DNA of 35,655 nt from an uncultured Acidimicrobiales bacterium (lineage in GTDB: Bacteria; Actinomycetota; Acidimicrobiia; Acidimicrobiales; SHLQ01): assembly GCA_938023735.1 (NCBI GenBank), contig CALJDK010000192.1:1-35655 (forward strand), given 5' to 3'. Under the pieces are notes generated by a model that saw only the letters and a program-made list of their open reading frames with translations, was not told where the DNA came from and searched no databases. Of the stretch, positions 18,242 to 26,402 are shown piece after piece (position 1 is the first letter of the stretch; every line of letters starts with the position of its first letter). Made by a program: the position numbers and the translations under genes.

Positions 18242-20086
18242 TTAGGCCGCTCGTGGCTGTGCTTGCGCTGGTGCCGGCTGTGCTTGCGCCGGTGCCGGCT
18301 GTGCTTGCGCTGGTGCCGGCTGCGGCCGTGTTGCCGGCCGTGTTGCCGGTTGTGCTGCTGGTTGTGCTGTTGCCGCTGGTTGAGCTGCAGGCTGAACTGC
18401 TGGTTGGGCGACAGGTCGTGGTGTCGCCGCGGCAGGTTGCGCGGGCTTGGGGGCTTGCGCTGCTGGCTGGATGACGGGGCGGGGGAGCGCCGTAGGTGCG
18501 GCCGCCGGTTGTGCCGCAGCGGGTGCGGCGCTTCGAGCCTTCATTCGGCCTTCGATATCGCTTGAGCTCAGTGGTTTCTCGACCACGTACCCCTGGATCC
18601 GTTCGACGCCAAGATCGACGAGGCGGTTGAGCTGTCCGACAGTCTCAACACCTTCGGCCACCATCACCAGGTCGAGCGCCTTCGCCAGCGAGGTGATGGC
18701 TTCAATGATTGCTTGGTCGACGCCAGGCTGTTCCAGCCCATCAACGAACGACTTGTCGATCTTCAGGTAGTCGACCATGTCGAGGCGCTTCACGTAGCTC
18801 AACGACGATCGGCCGGTGCCGAAGTCATCGATGGCCAGACTCACGCCCAGGGCTTTGAGGTCGCGAAGCACCGACAGCGCACTATCGAGGTGATCGATAA
18901 CGAGATCTTCGGTGATTTCCAGCGTGAGGCGCCAGGGCTCAAGGCCCGACCACTCCAGAATCTCTGCGACGGTTTTGGCAAAGTTCGGGTCAACGAGCTG
19001 TCGTTCGGCAACGTTGACGCCCATCGTCACCGGCGTGTCCTGCCAGTAGGTGCGGGCCCACACCGAAGCCTGCGCGCATGCTTCTCGAAGCACGAGCTCG
19101 CCGATGCCCGACATCAGGCCAGCTTCTTCGGCGACCGGTAGGAACTCGTTGGGGCCAACCCAACCAACGCCGCCCCGGTTCCAGCGCACCAGCGCTTCGA
19201 ACGAGGTGAGCTGTTTGGTCTTGCTATCGACGATCGGCTGATAGTGAACATCGAGCTCTCGCGCGGCAACGGCGATTCGCAGCGCTCGTTCGGTGTCGAG
19301 ACGGCTCATGGCCACCTGACGTTGTTCCTCATCGAACACGGCATAGCCGGTGCGGCCGCGCTTGGCGCGGTACATGGCGGCGTCGGCATCGCGGACCAGC
19401 TCTTCGCTATTGCGCTGCTGGGCCGAGTTGGAGGTGGCGATACCGATACTCGGCACGACCACCATCTCGCCAGAACCGAGCGGTACCGGGCGTTCGAAAG
19501 CGGCCAGAATCTGACGGGCGATCTGGACGACCGAGTGGGTGTTGACCAGTCCGGGGCAGACAACCACAAACTCGTCGCCACCGAACCGGGCTACCAGATC
19601 GGTCGAGCGAACTGCAGAGACGATGCGTTCGCCAACGGCACGTAGCAGTTGGTCGCCGGTGTCGTGGCCCATCGTGTCGTTGATGACCTTGAAGCGGTCG
19701 AGGTCGAGAAACAACACGCCGAGGGTGGTCTTGTCTTGACGAGCCTTATGGACCGCGGTCTCGAGGTGGCGAACAAGTCCGACCCGGTTCGGAAGGCCGG
19801 TGAGGGTGTCGTGGTTGGCTTGGAACTCATGCTTGCGCATGTGTTCGTGTGTGGCGCGGCCCATGGTGCGTTGGAGATGTGCGCAACCGCCGGAAACCAG
19901 AGCGATCAGCGCGCCGGTAACCGCCAACATGCCTCGTTCGCCGGAACTGGTGTTAAAGATCCACGGCATGAGATAGAACAAGACCAAGGTCGCCAAGAGT
20001 CCAGCGGTGATAACCGTCCAATGCGACGTCACCACTCGATCTACTACTTTGCGACCAAGAATTTTTGTATTCACTGGGGAAGACAT
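18242..20086 (-). CDS. Membrane-anchored GGDEF-EAL cyclic-di-GMP protein with Ala/Pro/Gln tail
   Basis: The protein has 614 residues. Two membrane helices (about 23-43 and 52-68) precede a diguanylate cyclase domain with NHDTLTGLPNR, an intact GGDEF at 169-173, and RSTD at 160-163, which is exactly the RxxD inhibitory site spacing. The phosphodiesterase domain has EAL at 297-299, NVAERQL, ITEDLVIDH, DDFGTG at 420-425, KIDKSFV and VAEGVET. Both catalytic centres therefore look complete, so it could make or degrade c-di-GMP. The last 95 residues are an Ala/Pro/Gln linker-like tail ending in three QPAPAQA-type repeats. I chose Met 20086; upstream in-frame sequence would run into the divergent SMP-30 gene's control region. 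Confidence 0.92.
   Translation of the reverse strand: MSSPVNTKILGRKVVDRVVTSHWTVITAGLLATLVLFYLMPWIFNTSSGERGMLAVTGALIALVSGGCAHLQRTMGRATHEHMRKHEFQANHDTLTGLPNRVGLVRHLETAVHKARQDKTTLGVLFLDLDRFKVINDTMGHDTGDQLLRAVGERIVSAVRSTDLVARFGGDEFVVVCPGLVNTHSVVQIARQILAAFERPVPLGSGEMVVVPSIGIATSNSAQQRNSEELVRDADAAMYRAKRGRTGYAVFDEEQRQVAMSRLDTERALRIAVAARELDVHYQPIVDSKTKQLTSFEALVRWNRGGVGWVGPNEFLPVAEEAGLMSGIGELVLREACAQASVWARTYWQDTPVTMGVNVAERQLVDPNFAKTVAEILEWSGLEPWRLTLEITEDLVIDHLDSALSVLRDLKALGVSLAIDDFGTGRSSLSYVKRLDMVDYLKIDKSFVDGLEQPGVDQAIIEAITSLAKALDLVMVAEGVETVGQLNRLVDLGVERIQGYVVEKPLSSSDIEGRMKARSAAPAAAQPAAAPTALPRPVIQPAAQAPKPAQPAAATPRPVAQPAVQPAAQPAATAQPAAQPATRPATRPQPAPAQAQPAPAQAQPAPAQAQPRAA
18261..18323. repeat. Three 21-bp tandem repeats in the GGDEF-EAL tail
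   Basis: Units start at 18261, 18282 and 18303 and are identical except for single bases. They encode QPAPAQA repeats on the minus strand. Near-identity at DNA level suggests recent slippage expansion. Confidence 0.85.
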
Positions 20087-20151
20087 CGGCGCGCGCAAAG
20101 GCCGGGTTAACCCAAAAATTTGCCACAAGAGCCAAACGCTCTCCGGAAAAT

Positions 20152-20195
20152 CGTCCCGCAAGAAACCGTCCCATAACAACCGTCCCGTAAGAGAT
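20152..20195. repeat. Three short direct repeats CGTCCC-rTAAsA before the SMP-30 gene
   Basis: CGTCCC occurs at 20152, 20167 and 20181, each followed by a similar A-rich stretch (GCAAGAAAC, ATAACAAC, GTAAGAGA). The spacing is 15 and 14 bp. They sit 20-65 bp before the ATG at 20217 in the divergent promoter region. A regulator site is possible but unproven. Confidence 0.5.
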
Positions 20196-20216
20196 TGCGA
20201 AAGAAAGTAGGAACAC

Positions 20217-21086
20217 ATGCGTGAACTCACCGAACTGGTGACCGGAATCGACTTTGGCGAGGGGCCCCGGTGGCACGAGGGGCGACTGTGGTACTCCGAC
20301 TTCTACCAGCATGAGGTTCGAGCCGTCGATAGTGCCGGCAACCAGGAAGTAATGGTGGGTGCCGATCAGCTTGGCGATCGTCGCCCGAGCGGTTTGGGCT
20401 GGTTGCCCGACGGGACGCTCCTTATTGTTTCGATGGTCGAGCGGGAGCTGCTGCGACTCGACGACAACGGTGAACTGTCCGTTCATGCCGATCTGTCGTC
20501 GATCGCAACGGGACATTGCAACGACATGGTGGTCGACGACGTCGGTCGCGCCTACGTCGGTAACTTTGGTTTCGATCTCGAGGCGGGGGCCGATCTGGTG
20601 GGCGCTTCGCTGGCGATGGTTCAGCCCGACGGCACCGCATCGGTGGCCGTCGAAGGCCTGACGTTCCCCAATGGGGCAGTCATTACTCCCGACGGGTCGA
20701 CCCTTATCGTCGGCCAGACCTTTGGCGGCGACTACCAAGCGTTCGATATCGACACGTCGTCGGGTTCGTTGTCGAACCAACGGCAATGGGCTGCGCTCGA
20801 AGGTTCGGCCCCCGACGGATGTGCGCTTGATGCCGACGGTGCCATCTGGTTCGCAGATGCGATGGGAAAGCGGTGTGTGCGCATCGCCGGCGGGTCTGAT
20901 GGCGGTGAAGTTCTTGAGGTGATCGATGTCGGTCAGCCCACCTACGCCTGCATGCTCGGAGGAGACGACGGCACGTCGCTCTTTATCTTGTCGGCCGATC
21001 ACGCAGCTCCAGACAAGTGTGCGGGTACCGGAACCGGCAAGATTAGGGTTGCGAGCGTCGACTCGCCCAAAGCTGGCCGCCCCTAA
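20217..21086 (+). CDS. SMP-30/gluconolactonase/LRE family protein
   Basis: This is a 289-residue six-bladed beta-propeller lactonase-type enzyme. The metal site is visible: Glu in FGEGPRWHEGRLWYSD, Asn in GHCNDMVVDD, and Asp in DGCALDADGAIWFAD. Family members hydrolyse sugar lactones or related esters. The start is ATG 20217, with an AGGA ribosome binding site 5-8 nt upstream. The gene is divergent from the GGDEF-EAL gene. The substrate cannot be inferred from the neighbours. Confidence 0.9.
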   Translation: MRELTELVTGIDFGEGPRWHEGRLWYSDFYQHEVRAVDSAGNQEVMVGADQLGDRRPSGLGWLPDGTLLIVSMVERELLRLDDNGELSVHADLSSIATGHCNDMVVDDVGRAYVGNFGFDLEAGADLVGASLAMVQPDGTASVAVEGLTFPNGAVITPDGSTLIVGQTFGGDYQAFDIDTSSGSLSNQRQWAALEGSAPDGCALDADGAIWFADAMGKRCVRIAGGSDGGEVLEVIDVGQPTYACMLGGDDGTSLFILSADHAAPDKCAGTGTGKIRVASVDSPKAGRP

Positions 21087-21157
21087 TACTTGAGCCATTC
21101 GCCTCAGGTGGCACGAAAGGGGCCGACGTACTCTGATCCTCATACCGAGGAGTTTCA

Positions 21158-22228
21158 GTGACCAACCATCACGAGCAGTACGAACTTGACGACGAAGCCC
21201 AGAGCGCTGTCGACGCAGCGCGCCAAATGGCGGGATCCCTAGGCGATGACCAATGTGGCACCGAGCACCTGTTGTTCGGTGTTATGGCGAGCGCCGGAAC
21301 CGAGATGCTTGAGTTGCAGGATCTGTTTGCTCTCGATCCGCTTCGCATTGAACGCGCCATCCAACGACTGTCGGAACATCGTTTCTCCCTCGATGTCGCC
21401 GCCGACGAGCAACTGCCTCTTTCCGCTCGTGCAGAAAAGACCCTCGGCACTCTTCGCGCCGACGGAACCGGCCCAACCGGACCCTTCGAAATGCTTCACG
21501 GAATGTTGCGCGACGACGCATCGGGAGCGTGTCAGGTGCTGCGTGCGCTCGGCGTTCGCCCCGAAGAAGTCCGACGTCTTGCCGCCTATGGCACCCGTCA
21601 TCTCTCCGAAGACCAGGTAGCAAACCTGATGGATGCCCTCGACCGCCGCACCGAAGAGGACTTCCGCCCGTGGTGGGGTCCACGCCCCGAAGCAACGATC
21701 GAAACCCTTGCCTTTGGCGATGGTGACGGCAGTATGGAGGTTGCTCGCAGCGAGTCTGCGTTGGTCACGATCCGCACGCTGGCAGTTACCGATCATGGCT
21801 TTGGGTTGACGATGTCGATCGAGTCGCTTTCGCCCTGGTTGCTTCCTCCGGTTCTTCAGCCGAGCGAGGTCCTGATTCCCGGGTCTCGTCCCGAGCACAT
21901 CAGCGGTCCCGAGGTGCTCGAAGTTGAACTCGCCTTCGATGATGGCACGACCATCTCGAATCGAATTCCTGCACCCCGGTGGGATGGCAGCGCACCCGAC
22001 AAATCGCAGTTGATGTATCTGGGTCACCGGGCCGAGATCGTTGCGTTCAACGATCGGCGCCGTAGCGAGAAGCGAACCATTACTTCTGACTGGTGGGCAT
22101 GGCCGTTGCCAACTGGTGGGCCGGTTGAGGTCCGAGTTACCTGGCCTGCCGAGTCGATCCGAGGCGCAGCTTCGTTCGACAGCGCCCCGTTGTTGACCGC
22201 AGCGAACGAGATGCAACGCGGCGCCTAA
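21158..22228 (+). CDS. Clp N-terminal-domain protein without ATPase
   Basis: This 356-residue protein has two Clp-N repeats at about residues 8-150. They are recognisable from LDDEAQSAVDAARQMA, DDQCGTEHLLFGVMA, PLSARAEKTL and GPFEMLHGMLRDD with ACQVLRALGV. ClpA/ClpC use this module to bind adaptors and substrates. No Walker A or AAA+ module follows; the remaining 200 residues look like a beta-rich domain I do not recognise (LSPWLLPPVLQPSEVLIPG, DKSQLMYLGH). GTG 21158 is chosen because GAGGAG lies 6 nt upstream. It could act as an adaptor or decoy for a Clp machine encoded elsewhere, which is inference. Confidence 0.78.
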   Translation: MTNHHEQYELDDEAQSAVDAARQMAGSLGDDQCGTEHLLFGVMASAGTEMLELQDLFALDPLRIERAIQRLSEHRFSLDVAADEQLPLSARAEKTLGTLRADGTGPTGPFEMLHGMLRDDASGACQVLRALGVRPEEVRRLAAYGTRHLSEDQVANLMDALDRRTEEDFRPWWGPRPEATIETLAFGDGDGSMEVARSESALVTIRTLAVTDHGFGLTMSIESLSPWLLPPVLQPSEVLIPGSRPEHISGPEVLEVELAFDDGTTISNRIPAPRWDGSAPDKSQLMYLGHRAEIVAFNDRRRSEKRTITSDWWAWPLPTGGPVEVRVTWPAESIRGAASFDSAPLLTAANEMQRGA

Positions 22229-22347
22229 GCTCGACCTGCGTGCCGTGCAAATGCATGTCGGTCGGCATGTAATTGGGCTTCGATTCCCAGAAAAGTTTGT
22301 TCCGGTTTTTACTTAGGTGACGTCGCTCGGACTCCGATGTTCTTTGC

Positions 22348-23574
22348 GTGGAGCTTCGAACCGATGACTTGCGAGTTGTAGATCTGGCCGATGAATTCGG
22401 CATCACGATCTCTGAAACTCTCGCCTTGTGCAAGATGTTCGATATCCCTGCGCCGTATGGCTCTTCGGTTATCACCCCAGCGGGAGCAACGCTTCTCCGA
22501 GGCTTGGCCCGGGGCGAGATCGACCCCGAGTCGGTTGACAATGCAACCCTTGCCGAGGCCCGTGGCCCCGACTACCAGCCAGCTGCAGCCACCGACAGCG
22601 CACCGCGTTCTGACGCGTTGCCCTCGTCGTCCAATGCGTCAACGACGGCTGCCGGCATCAGTGATGCGGCCGACGAAGCTGACGAGTTCGCCAGTCTCCG
22701 GGGTGAATCATCCGAGTCCGGCGAAACCGACGAAACCGGCGAAACCGGCGAGCGCGGCGAAACCGAGTACGACTACGGCGACCCGGCGGATTACGACTCG
22801 TTTGGTGTTGCTGGTCTCGAAGATTTCCCGACGGCGCCCAAGGGCGATGCCCAGAGTTCATCTGCGGTGGCTACCCCGAGGCCGGCCTCGAGCCGGCACA
22901 TTGATGAGACACCCACCGAGTCAGCGGACGCTTCCGGCCATGCGGGCGGCGCAATCGCCACACTCGGTTCCTCTCGACCGGTTCAGGTCGACCGGGCAAG
23001 CGAGCGCCGCCGCAGTACTCGACGTCGCCAAGATGCCGAGGAGCGGGAGAAGAAGGCCGAATACGACCCCAGCAAGCTACGCGCCGAGTACGACGACATC
23101 GACAAATACGTGCCCAAGTGGCTGAAGTTTGTGGCTCTGGCCGCAATCGGGGTCTTTGGCTTCCTGTCGTATCAACTCTTCTTTGGTGGTTCACCCGAGG
23201 TCGCTGAAACCGGCGTCGGGCAGGATCCCATCTACTCGGCCGGCGATTGCTTCAATGCCGACATTGCGTTGTGGATCGACACCATGGCCCCAACCGGTTG
23301 CGCCGGCGAGCACGACGGCGAAGTCTTTGATGTCTTCTTCTTCGCAGGTACAGCCGACGCCGCGTATCCCGACCCGGCAGCCCTCACCAGCCAGGCCCGA
23401 CAAGCCTGCCGAGGCCCCTTCACCAACTACACCGGCGAGTCGAGCATCGCCTCGTCCTACCGGATTGGCGTCAGCCTTCCTTCGTCGATCGAGTGGACTC
23501 AAGGCGACCGCTTCGCCTACTGCAGCGTGGTTTCGGCTGACGGGACCCAACTCGTCGGCTCGACCGCAAAGTAG
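22348..23574 (+). CDS. Membrane-anchored protein: IF2-N-like module, acidic linker, TM helix, septum-formation-type domain
   Basis: The protein has 408 residues. Residues 1-60 (VVDLADEFGITISETLALCKMFDI, then ITPAGATLLRGLARGEI) resemble the small helical IF2 N-terminal or winged-helix module. Residues 70-210 are an acidic, Ser/Thr/Glu-rich linker with five GET-type tripeptide units. A basic patch (ERRRSTRRRQDAEEREKK) precedes one membrane helix at about 261-279. The outer C-terminal domain has AGDCFNAD, VPTGCAGEHDGEVF-like cysteines and CRGPFTNYTG, resembling the Septum_form family, a secreted or anchored domain of actinobacterial cell-division or envelope proteins. GTG 22348 has a GATGTT box 6 nt upstream. 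The role is unknown. Confidence 0.75.
   Translation: MELRTDDLRVVDLADEFGITISETLALCKMFDIPAPYGSSVITPAGATLLRGLARGEIDPESVDNATLAEARGPDYQPAAATDSAPRSDALPSSSNASTTAAGISDAADEADEFASLRGESSESGETDETGETGERGETEYDYGDPADYDSFGVAGLEDFPTAPKGDAQSSSAVATPRPASSRHIDETPTESADASGHAGGAIATLGSSRPVQVDRASERRRSTRRRQDAEEREKKAEYDPSKLRAEYDDIDKYVPKWLKFVALAAIGVFGFLSYQLFFGGSPEVAETGVGQDPIYSAGDCFNADIALWIDTMAPTGCAGEHDGEVFDVFFFAGTADAAYPDPAALTSQARQACRGPFTNYTGESSIASSYRIGVSLPSSIEWTQGDRFAYCSVVSADGTQLVGSTAK
22723..22767 (+). repeat. Five 9-bp tandem units in the acidic linker
   Basis: GAAACCGGC-type units begin at 22723, 22732, 22741, 22750 and 22759 and encode ETD, ETG, ETG, ERG and ETE. Short-period slippage in a disordered linker is the likely origin. 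Confidence 0.75.
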
Positions 23575-23587
23575 CCAAACAACTACC

Positions 23588-23615
23588 TTCTCCTCGACAC
23601 CCACATCGAGGAGAA
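23588..23615 (+). promoter_or_regulatory. Perfect 10-bp hairpin covering the SDR ribosome binding site
   Basis: TTCTCCTCGA (23588-23597), an 8-nt loop, and TCGAGGAGAA (23606-23615) form a perfect stem. The 3' arm contains the GAGGAG ribosome binding site, and the GTG start of the SDR gene follows 3 nt later. There is no T-run after it, so a terminator for the upstream gene is less likely. It may act in RNA as a translational switch or in DNA as a palindromic operator. Confidence 0.6.
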
Positions 23616-23618
23616 CAA

Positions 23619-24536
23619 GTGACAATGTCTGGAAGCTGCGAAGGTCGGGTTGCGATTGTGACCGGCGCGGGGCGTGGCCTTGGCCGAGCCCACGCACTCG
23701 AGTTGGCTGCCGAAGGCGCAAAGGTCGTCGTGAACGATCTCGGTGTTGGACGCACCGGCGACTCGGGTGAAGCTGCCGAGTTGTCGCCAGCCGAGTCGGT
23801 AGTGGCCGAGATCGAGGCCATCGGCGGCCAGGCCGTGGCGAATGGGGCTGACGTGGCCGACTGGGAGCAGTCCGGCGCAATGATCCAACAGGCAATCGAT
23901 ACCTTCGGCAAGCTCGACACGCTGGTCTGTAACGCCGGTTTTCTCCGCGACCGGATGCTGGCGGGAATGAGCGAAGAAGAGTGGGACCTCATGATGCGGG
24001 TGCACCTCAAAGGGCACTTTGCTCCGTCGCGGCACGCCATTGCCTATTGGCGCGACATGGCCAAAGCCGGCGAAACAGTCGACGCCCGGGTCGTCAACAC
24101 GAGTTCGGGAGCCGGACTCAACGGCAGTATCGGACAGGGAAACTACGCCGCGGCGAAGGCCGGAATCGCGCTGCTAACCATTCAACAGGCTGCCGAATGG
24201 GGCCGCTACGGAGTGAAAGTCAATGCGGTCGCTCCCGATGCTCGAACCCGTATGACGGCAGGAATCTTCTACGACGAAGAGGCGCCGGACGGATGGGACG
24301 AAAAAGACCCCGGTAATGTCTCTCCGCTCGTGTGCTGGTTGTCCAGCGATGCGTGCGACGTGACGGGGCGGGTATTTGAGTCCACCGGTGGCCAGCTCAA
24401 CGTGTGCGACGGTTGGCAAAAGGGGCCGATCGAGTCGGTCGGCGATCGTAAAATGACCGTCGCCGAGGCTGGTGAGCTGGTCACCACGTCGATTGCCGGA
24501 GCGCCCACCCCGGCGCCGGTTCACGGGGCGCAGTAG
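23619..24536 (+). CDS. SDR family oxidoreductase, (3R)-hydroxyacyl-CoA dehydrogenase-like
   Basis: This 305-residue short-chain dehydrogenase has the cofactor motif TGAGRGLG at residues 15-22, NAG at 105-107, the catalytic Ser in NTSSGAG and Tyr176/Lys180 in GQGNYAAAKAG. The VVVNDLGVGRTGDSG stretch after beta-2 is typical of the MFE-2/HSD17B4-like branch that oxidises (3R)-hydroxyacyl-CoA in beta-oxidation. Asp at the end of beta-2 suggests NAD rather than NADP. GTG 23619 fits the GAGGAG spacing; ATG 23625 is an alternative. The ribosome binding site lies inside a hairpin. The upstream septum-type gene is unlikely to be functionally related. Confidence 0.9.
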   Translation: MTMSGSCEGRVAIVTGAGRGLGRAHALELAAEGAKVVVNDLGVGRTGDSGEAAELSPAESVVAEIEAIGGQAVANGADVADWEQSGAMIQQAIDTFGKLDTLVCNAGFLRDRMLAGMSEEEWDLMMRVHLKGHFAPSRHAIAYWRDMAKAGETVDARVVNTSSGAGLNGSIGQGNYAAAKAGIALLTIQQAAEWGRYGVKVNAVAPDARTRMTAGIFYDEEAPDGWDEKDPGNVSPLVCWLSSDACDVTGRVFESTGGQLNVCDGWQKGPIESVGDRKMTVAEAGELVTTSIAGAPTPAPVHGAQ

Positions 24537-24544
24537 CTGCGTTC

Positions 24545-24563
24545 GGCCACCCTGTGTGTGGCC
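24545..24563 (+). terminator. Weak hairpin terminator after the SDR gene
   Basis: GGCCAC, a 7-nt loop and GTGGCC form a 6-bp stem 9 nt after the SDR stop, followed only by TTT. It is a plausible but weak intrinsic terminator. Confidence 0.35.
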
Positions 24564-24664
24564 TTTGCCACAGCTAATCCGCGACCAAACGAGAACCTGA
24601 AGCGTCAGGACCCTGAGGGGCATAGCTTCCCTCAATCCCCCTAACTCGTTTGGAGAGAGCGAAT

Positions 24665-25411
24665 ATGAATCCTGGAAAAGAACTAGCGGCCGAGTTTATC
24701 GGCACGTTTTGGCTGGTTTTGGGCGGCTGTGGTGCAGCTGTTCTTGCCGCTGGATGGGGCTATGGCGATGACGCTGTTCCCGATCTGGGTATCGCCTTTT
24801 TCGGCGTGAGCATGGCCTTTGGTCTCACCGTTGTTACCGGCGCCTACGCCGTCGGACACATCTCTGGTGGTCACTTCAACCCGGCTGTCTCGATTGGCCT
24901 TGCGGCTGGCGGACGATTTAACCCGGCAAAGCTGCCCGGCTACATCATCGCTCAGGTGCTTGGCGGTCTTGCCGGCGCAGCCATCATTTACGTGATTGCT
25001 TCTGGCCAGGCTGACTGGAGCATCGGCGACGGTGCCGGCGCCTTTGCAACCAACGGTTACGACGACCTGTCGCCAACCGGCTACAGCCTGGTAGCGGCCC
25101 TTGTCACCGAAATCGTGCTTACCGCAATGTTCCTCATCATCATTATGGGAGCAACCGCAAAGCGCGGAGCGGCCGGATTCGGTGGATTGGCGATTGGTCT
25201 TGGTCTGGTCCTTATCCACCTCATCTCGATCCCGGTCACCAACACCAGCGTGAACCCGGCTCGTTCGACCAGCCAGGCCATCTTTGCCGGCAGCGACTAC
25301 ATCGCTCAGCTGTGGCTGTTCTGGCTTGCTCCCATCGTGGGTGCGGTCATCGGTGCGTTCATCTACCGGGGACTCATCGATAGCAACGACGACATTCTCG
25401 AGACCGTCTAG
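24665..25411 (+). CDS. aqpZ: Aquaporin Z
   Basis: This 248-residue water channel has six membrane helices and two NPA half-helices: HFNPAV (Asn72) and TSVNPARST (Asn197). The region [20 protein letters not shown] supplies the His, Thr and Arg of the aromatic/arginine filter as in Escherichia coli AqpZ, which favours water over glycerol. The N-terminus [19 protein letters not shown] is also characteristic. ATG 24665 has GGAGAG about 8 nt upstream, which rules out the in-frame TTG 15 nt earlier. The 3' end faces the GntR gene. Confidence 0.95.
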   Translation: MNPGKELAAEFIGTFWLVLGGCGAAVLAAGWGYGDDAVPDLGIAFFGVSMAFGLTVVTGAYAVGHISGGHFNPAVSIGLAAGGRFNPAKLPGYIIAQVLGGLAGAAIIYVIASGQADWSIGDGAGAFATNGYDDLSPTGYSLVAALVTEIVLTAMFLIIIMGATAKRGAAGFGGLAIGLGLVLIHLISIPVTNTSVNPARSTSQAIFAGSDYIAQLWLFWLAPIVGAVIGAFIYRGLIDSNDDILETV

Positions 25412-25432
25412 ACCGCGTAAAGCCGTCTTGAG

Positions 25433-25894
25433 TTAGCTCGGGGAAGGCTCGGAAGCTGCTCGGCGAAAGGCCGCGACAATGGCGTCGGTAGCAGCGTCGG
25501 AGCGAACCCCAAGTTGTTGAATCTGAAAAACGAAGGCGTCGGCTGCATCGTGCAGTCGGCGCCTTTGTTCGTCGAGGGCCTCGGAGTGCGGCGGGTCGTC
25601 GGCCACGAAGGTTCCGCGGCGGCCCTGACCGGTAACGATGCCGTCGGCTTCGAGTTCGCGGTAGCAGCGGGCCACGGTGTTGGGTGCAAGGCCCACCGCT
25701 TCAGCCATACTGCGAATCGTTGGGAGTCGGGCACCTGGTTCCAATAAGCCAACTGCCACCATTACGGCCAGTTGGGCTCGGACCTGCTCAAAGGTGGGAA
25801 TCGGCGAGTCCCGGTCGAGTCGGATGACCAGCCGGCGAGGCCGTCCGGTGTGGTCGATCGCTTCGACCGTCGCTGGTACCCGTTGATGGTTCAT
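25433..25894 (-). CDS. GntR family transcriptional regulator (YhcF/YtrA-like)
   Basis: This 153-residue DNA-binding protein has a GntR winged helix at about residues 28-95. It contains IPTFEQVRAQLAVMVAVGLLEPGARLPTIRSMAEAVGLAPNTVARCYRELEADGIVTGQGRRGTFV, read in segments. Only a short helical tail follows (DAADAFVFQIQQLGV), as in the small YtrA/YhcF subfamily, which often controls neighbouring transporter genes. A TAAGGT box lies 9 nt upstream of the ATG, with two GTGCAT repeats just beyond it. Neighbours are aqpZ (convergent) and the P-II gene (divergent); which of these it controls is unknown. Confidence 0.87.
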   Translation of the reverse strand: MNHQRVPATVEAIDHTGRPRRLVIRLDRDSPIPTFEQVRAQLAVMVAVGLLEPGARLPTIRSMAEAVGLAPNTVARCYRELEADGIVTGQGRRGTFVADDPPHSEALDEQRRRLHDAADAFVFQIQQLGVRSDAATDAIVAAFRRAASEPSPS

Positions 25895-25918
25895 TGCTGG
25901 GGAACCTTAGCAGAAACT

Positions 25919-25944
25919 GTGCATTGTGTTGCTACAAAGTGCAT
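25919..25944. promoter_or_regulatory. GTGCAT direct repeat, likely GntR operator
   Basis: GTGCAT at 25919-25924 and 25939-25944 are exactly 20 bp (two helical turns) apart, with TTGT...ACAA dyad symmetry between them. They lie 10 bp beyond the TAAGGT box of the GntR gene, in the -35 area. Autoregulation is inferred. Confidence 0.4.
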
Positions 25945-25989
25945 ACCATCTCGACTTACCTGTTGCAAGTTCAACGGCTAGTGCCCTCT

Positions 25990-26387
<398 letters not shown>

Positions 26388-26402
26388 CGCGAGACTGACC
26401 CC

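Noticed and set aside
23588..23615. The perfect hairpin as an intrinsic terminator for the septum-type gene
   Set aside because: It is not followed by a T-run and it overlaps the ribosome binding site of the next gene, so a control role fits better.
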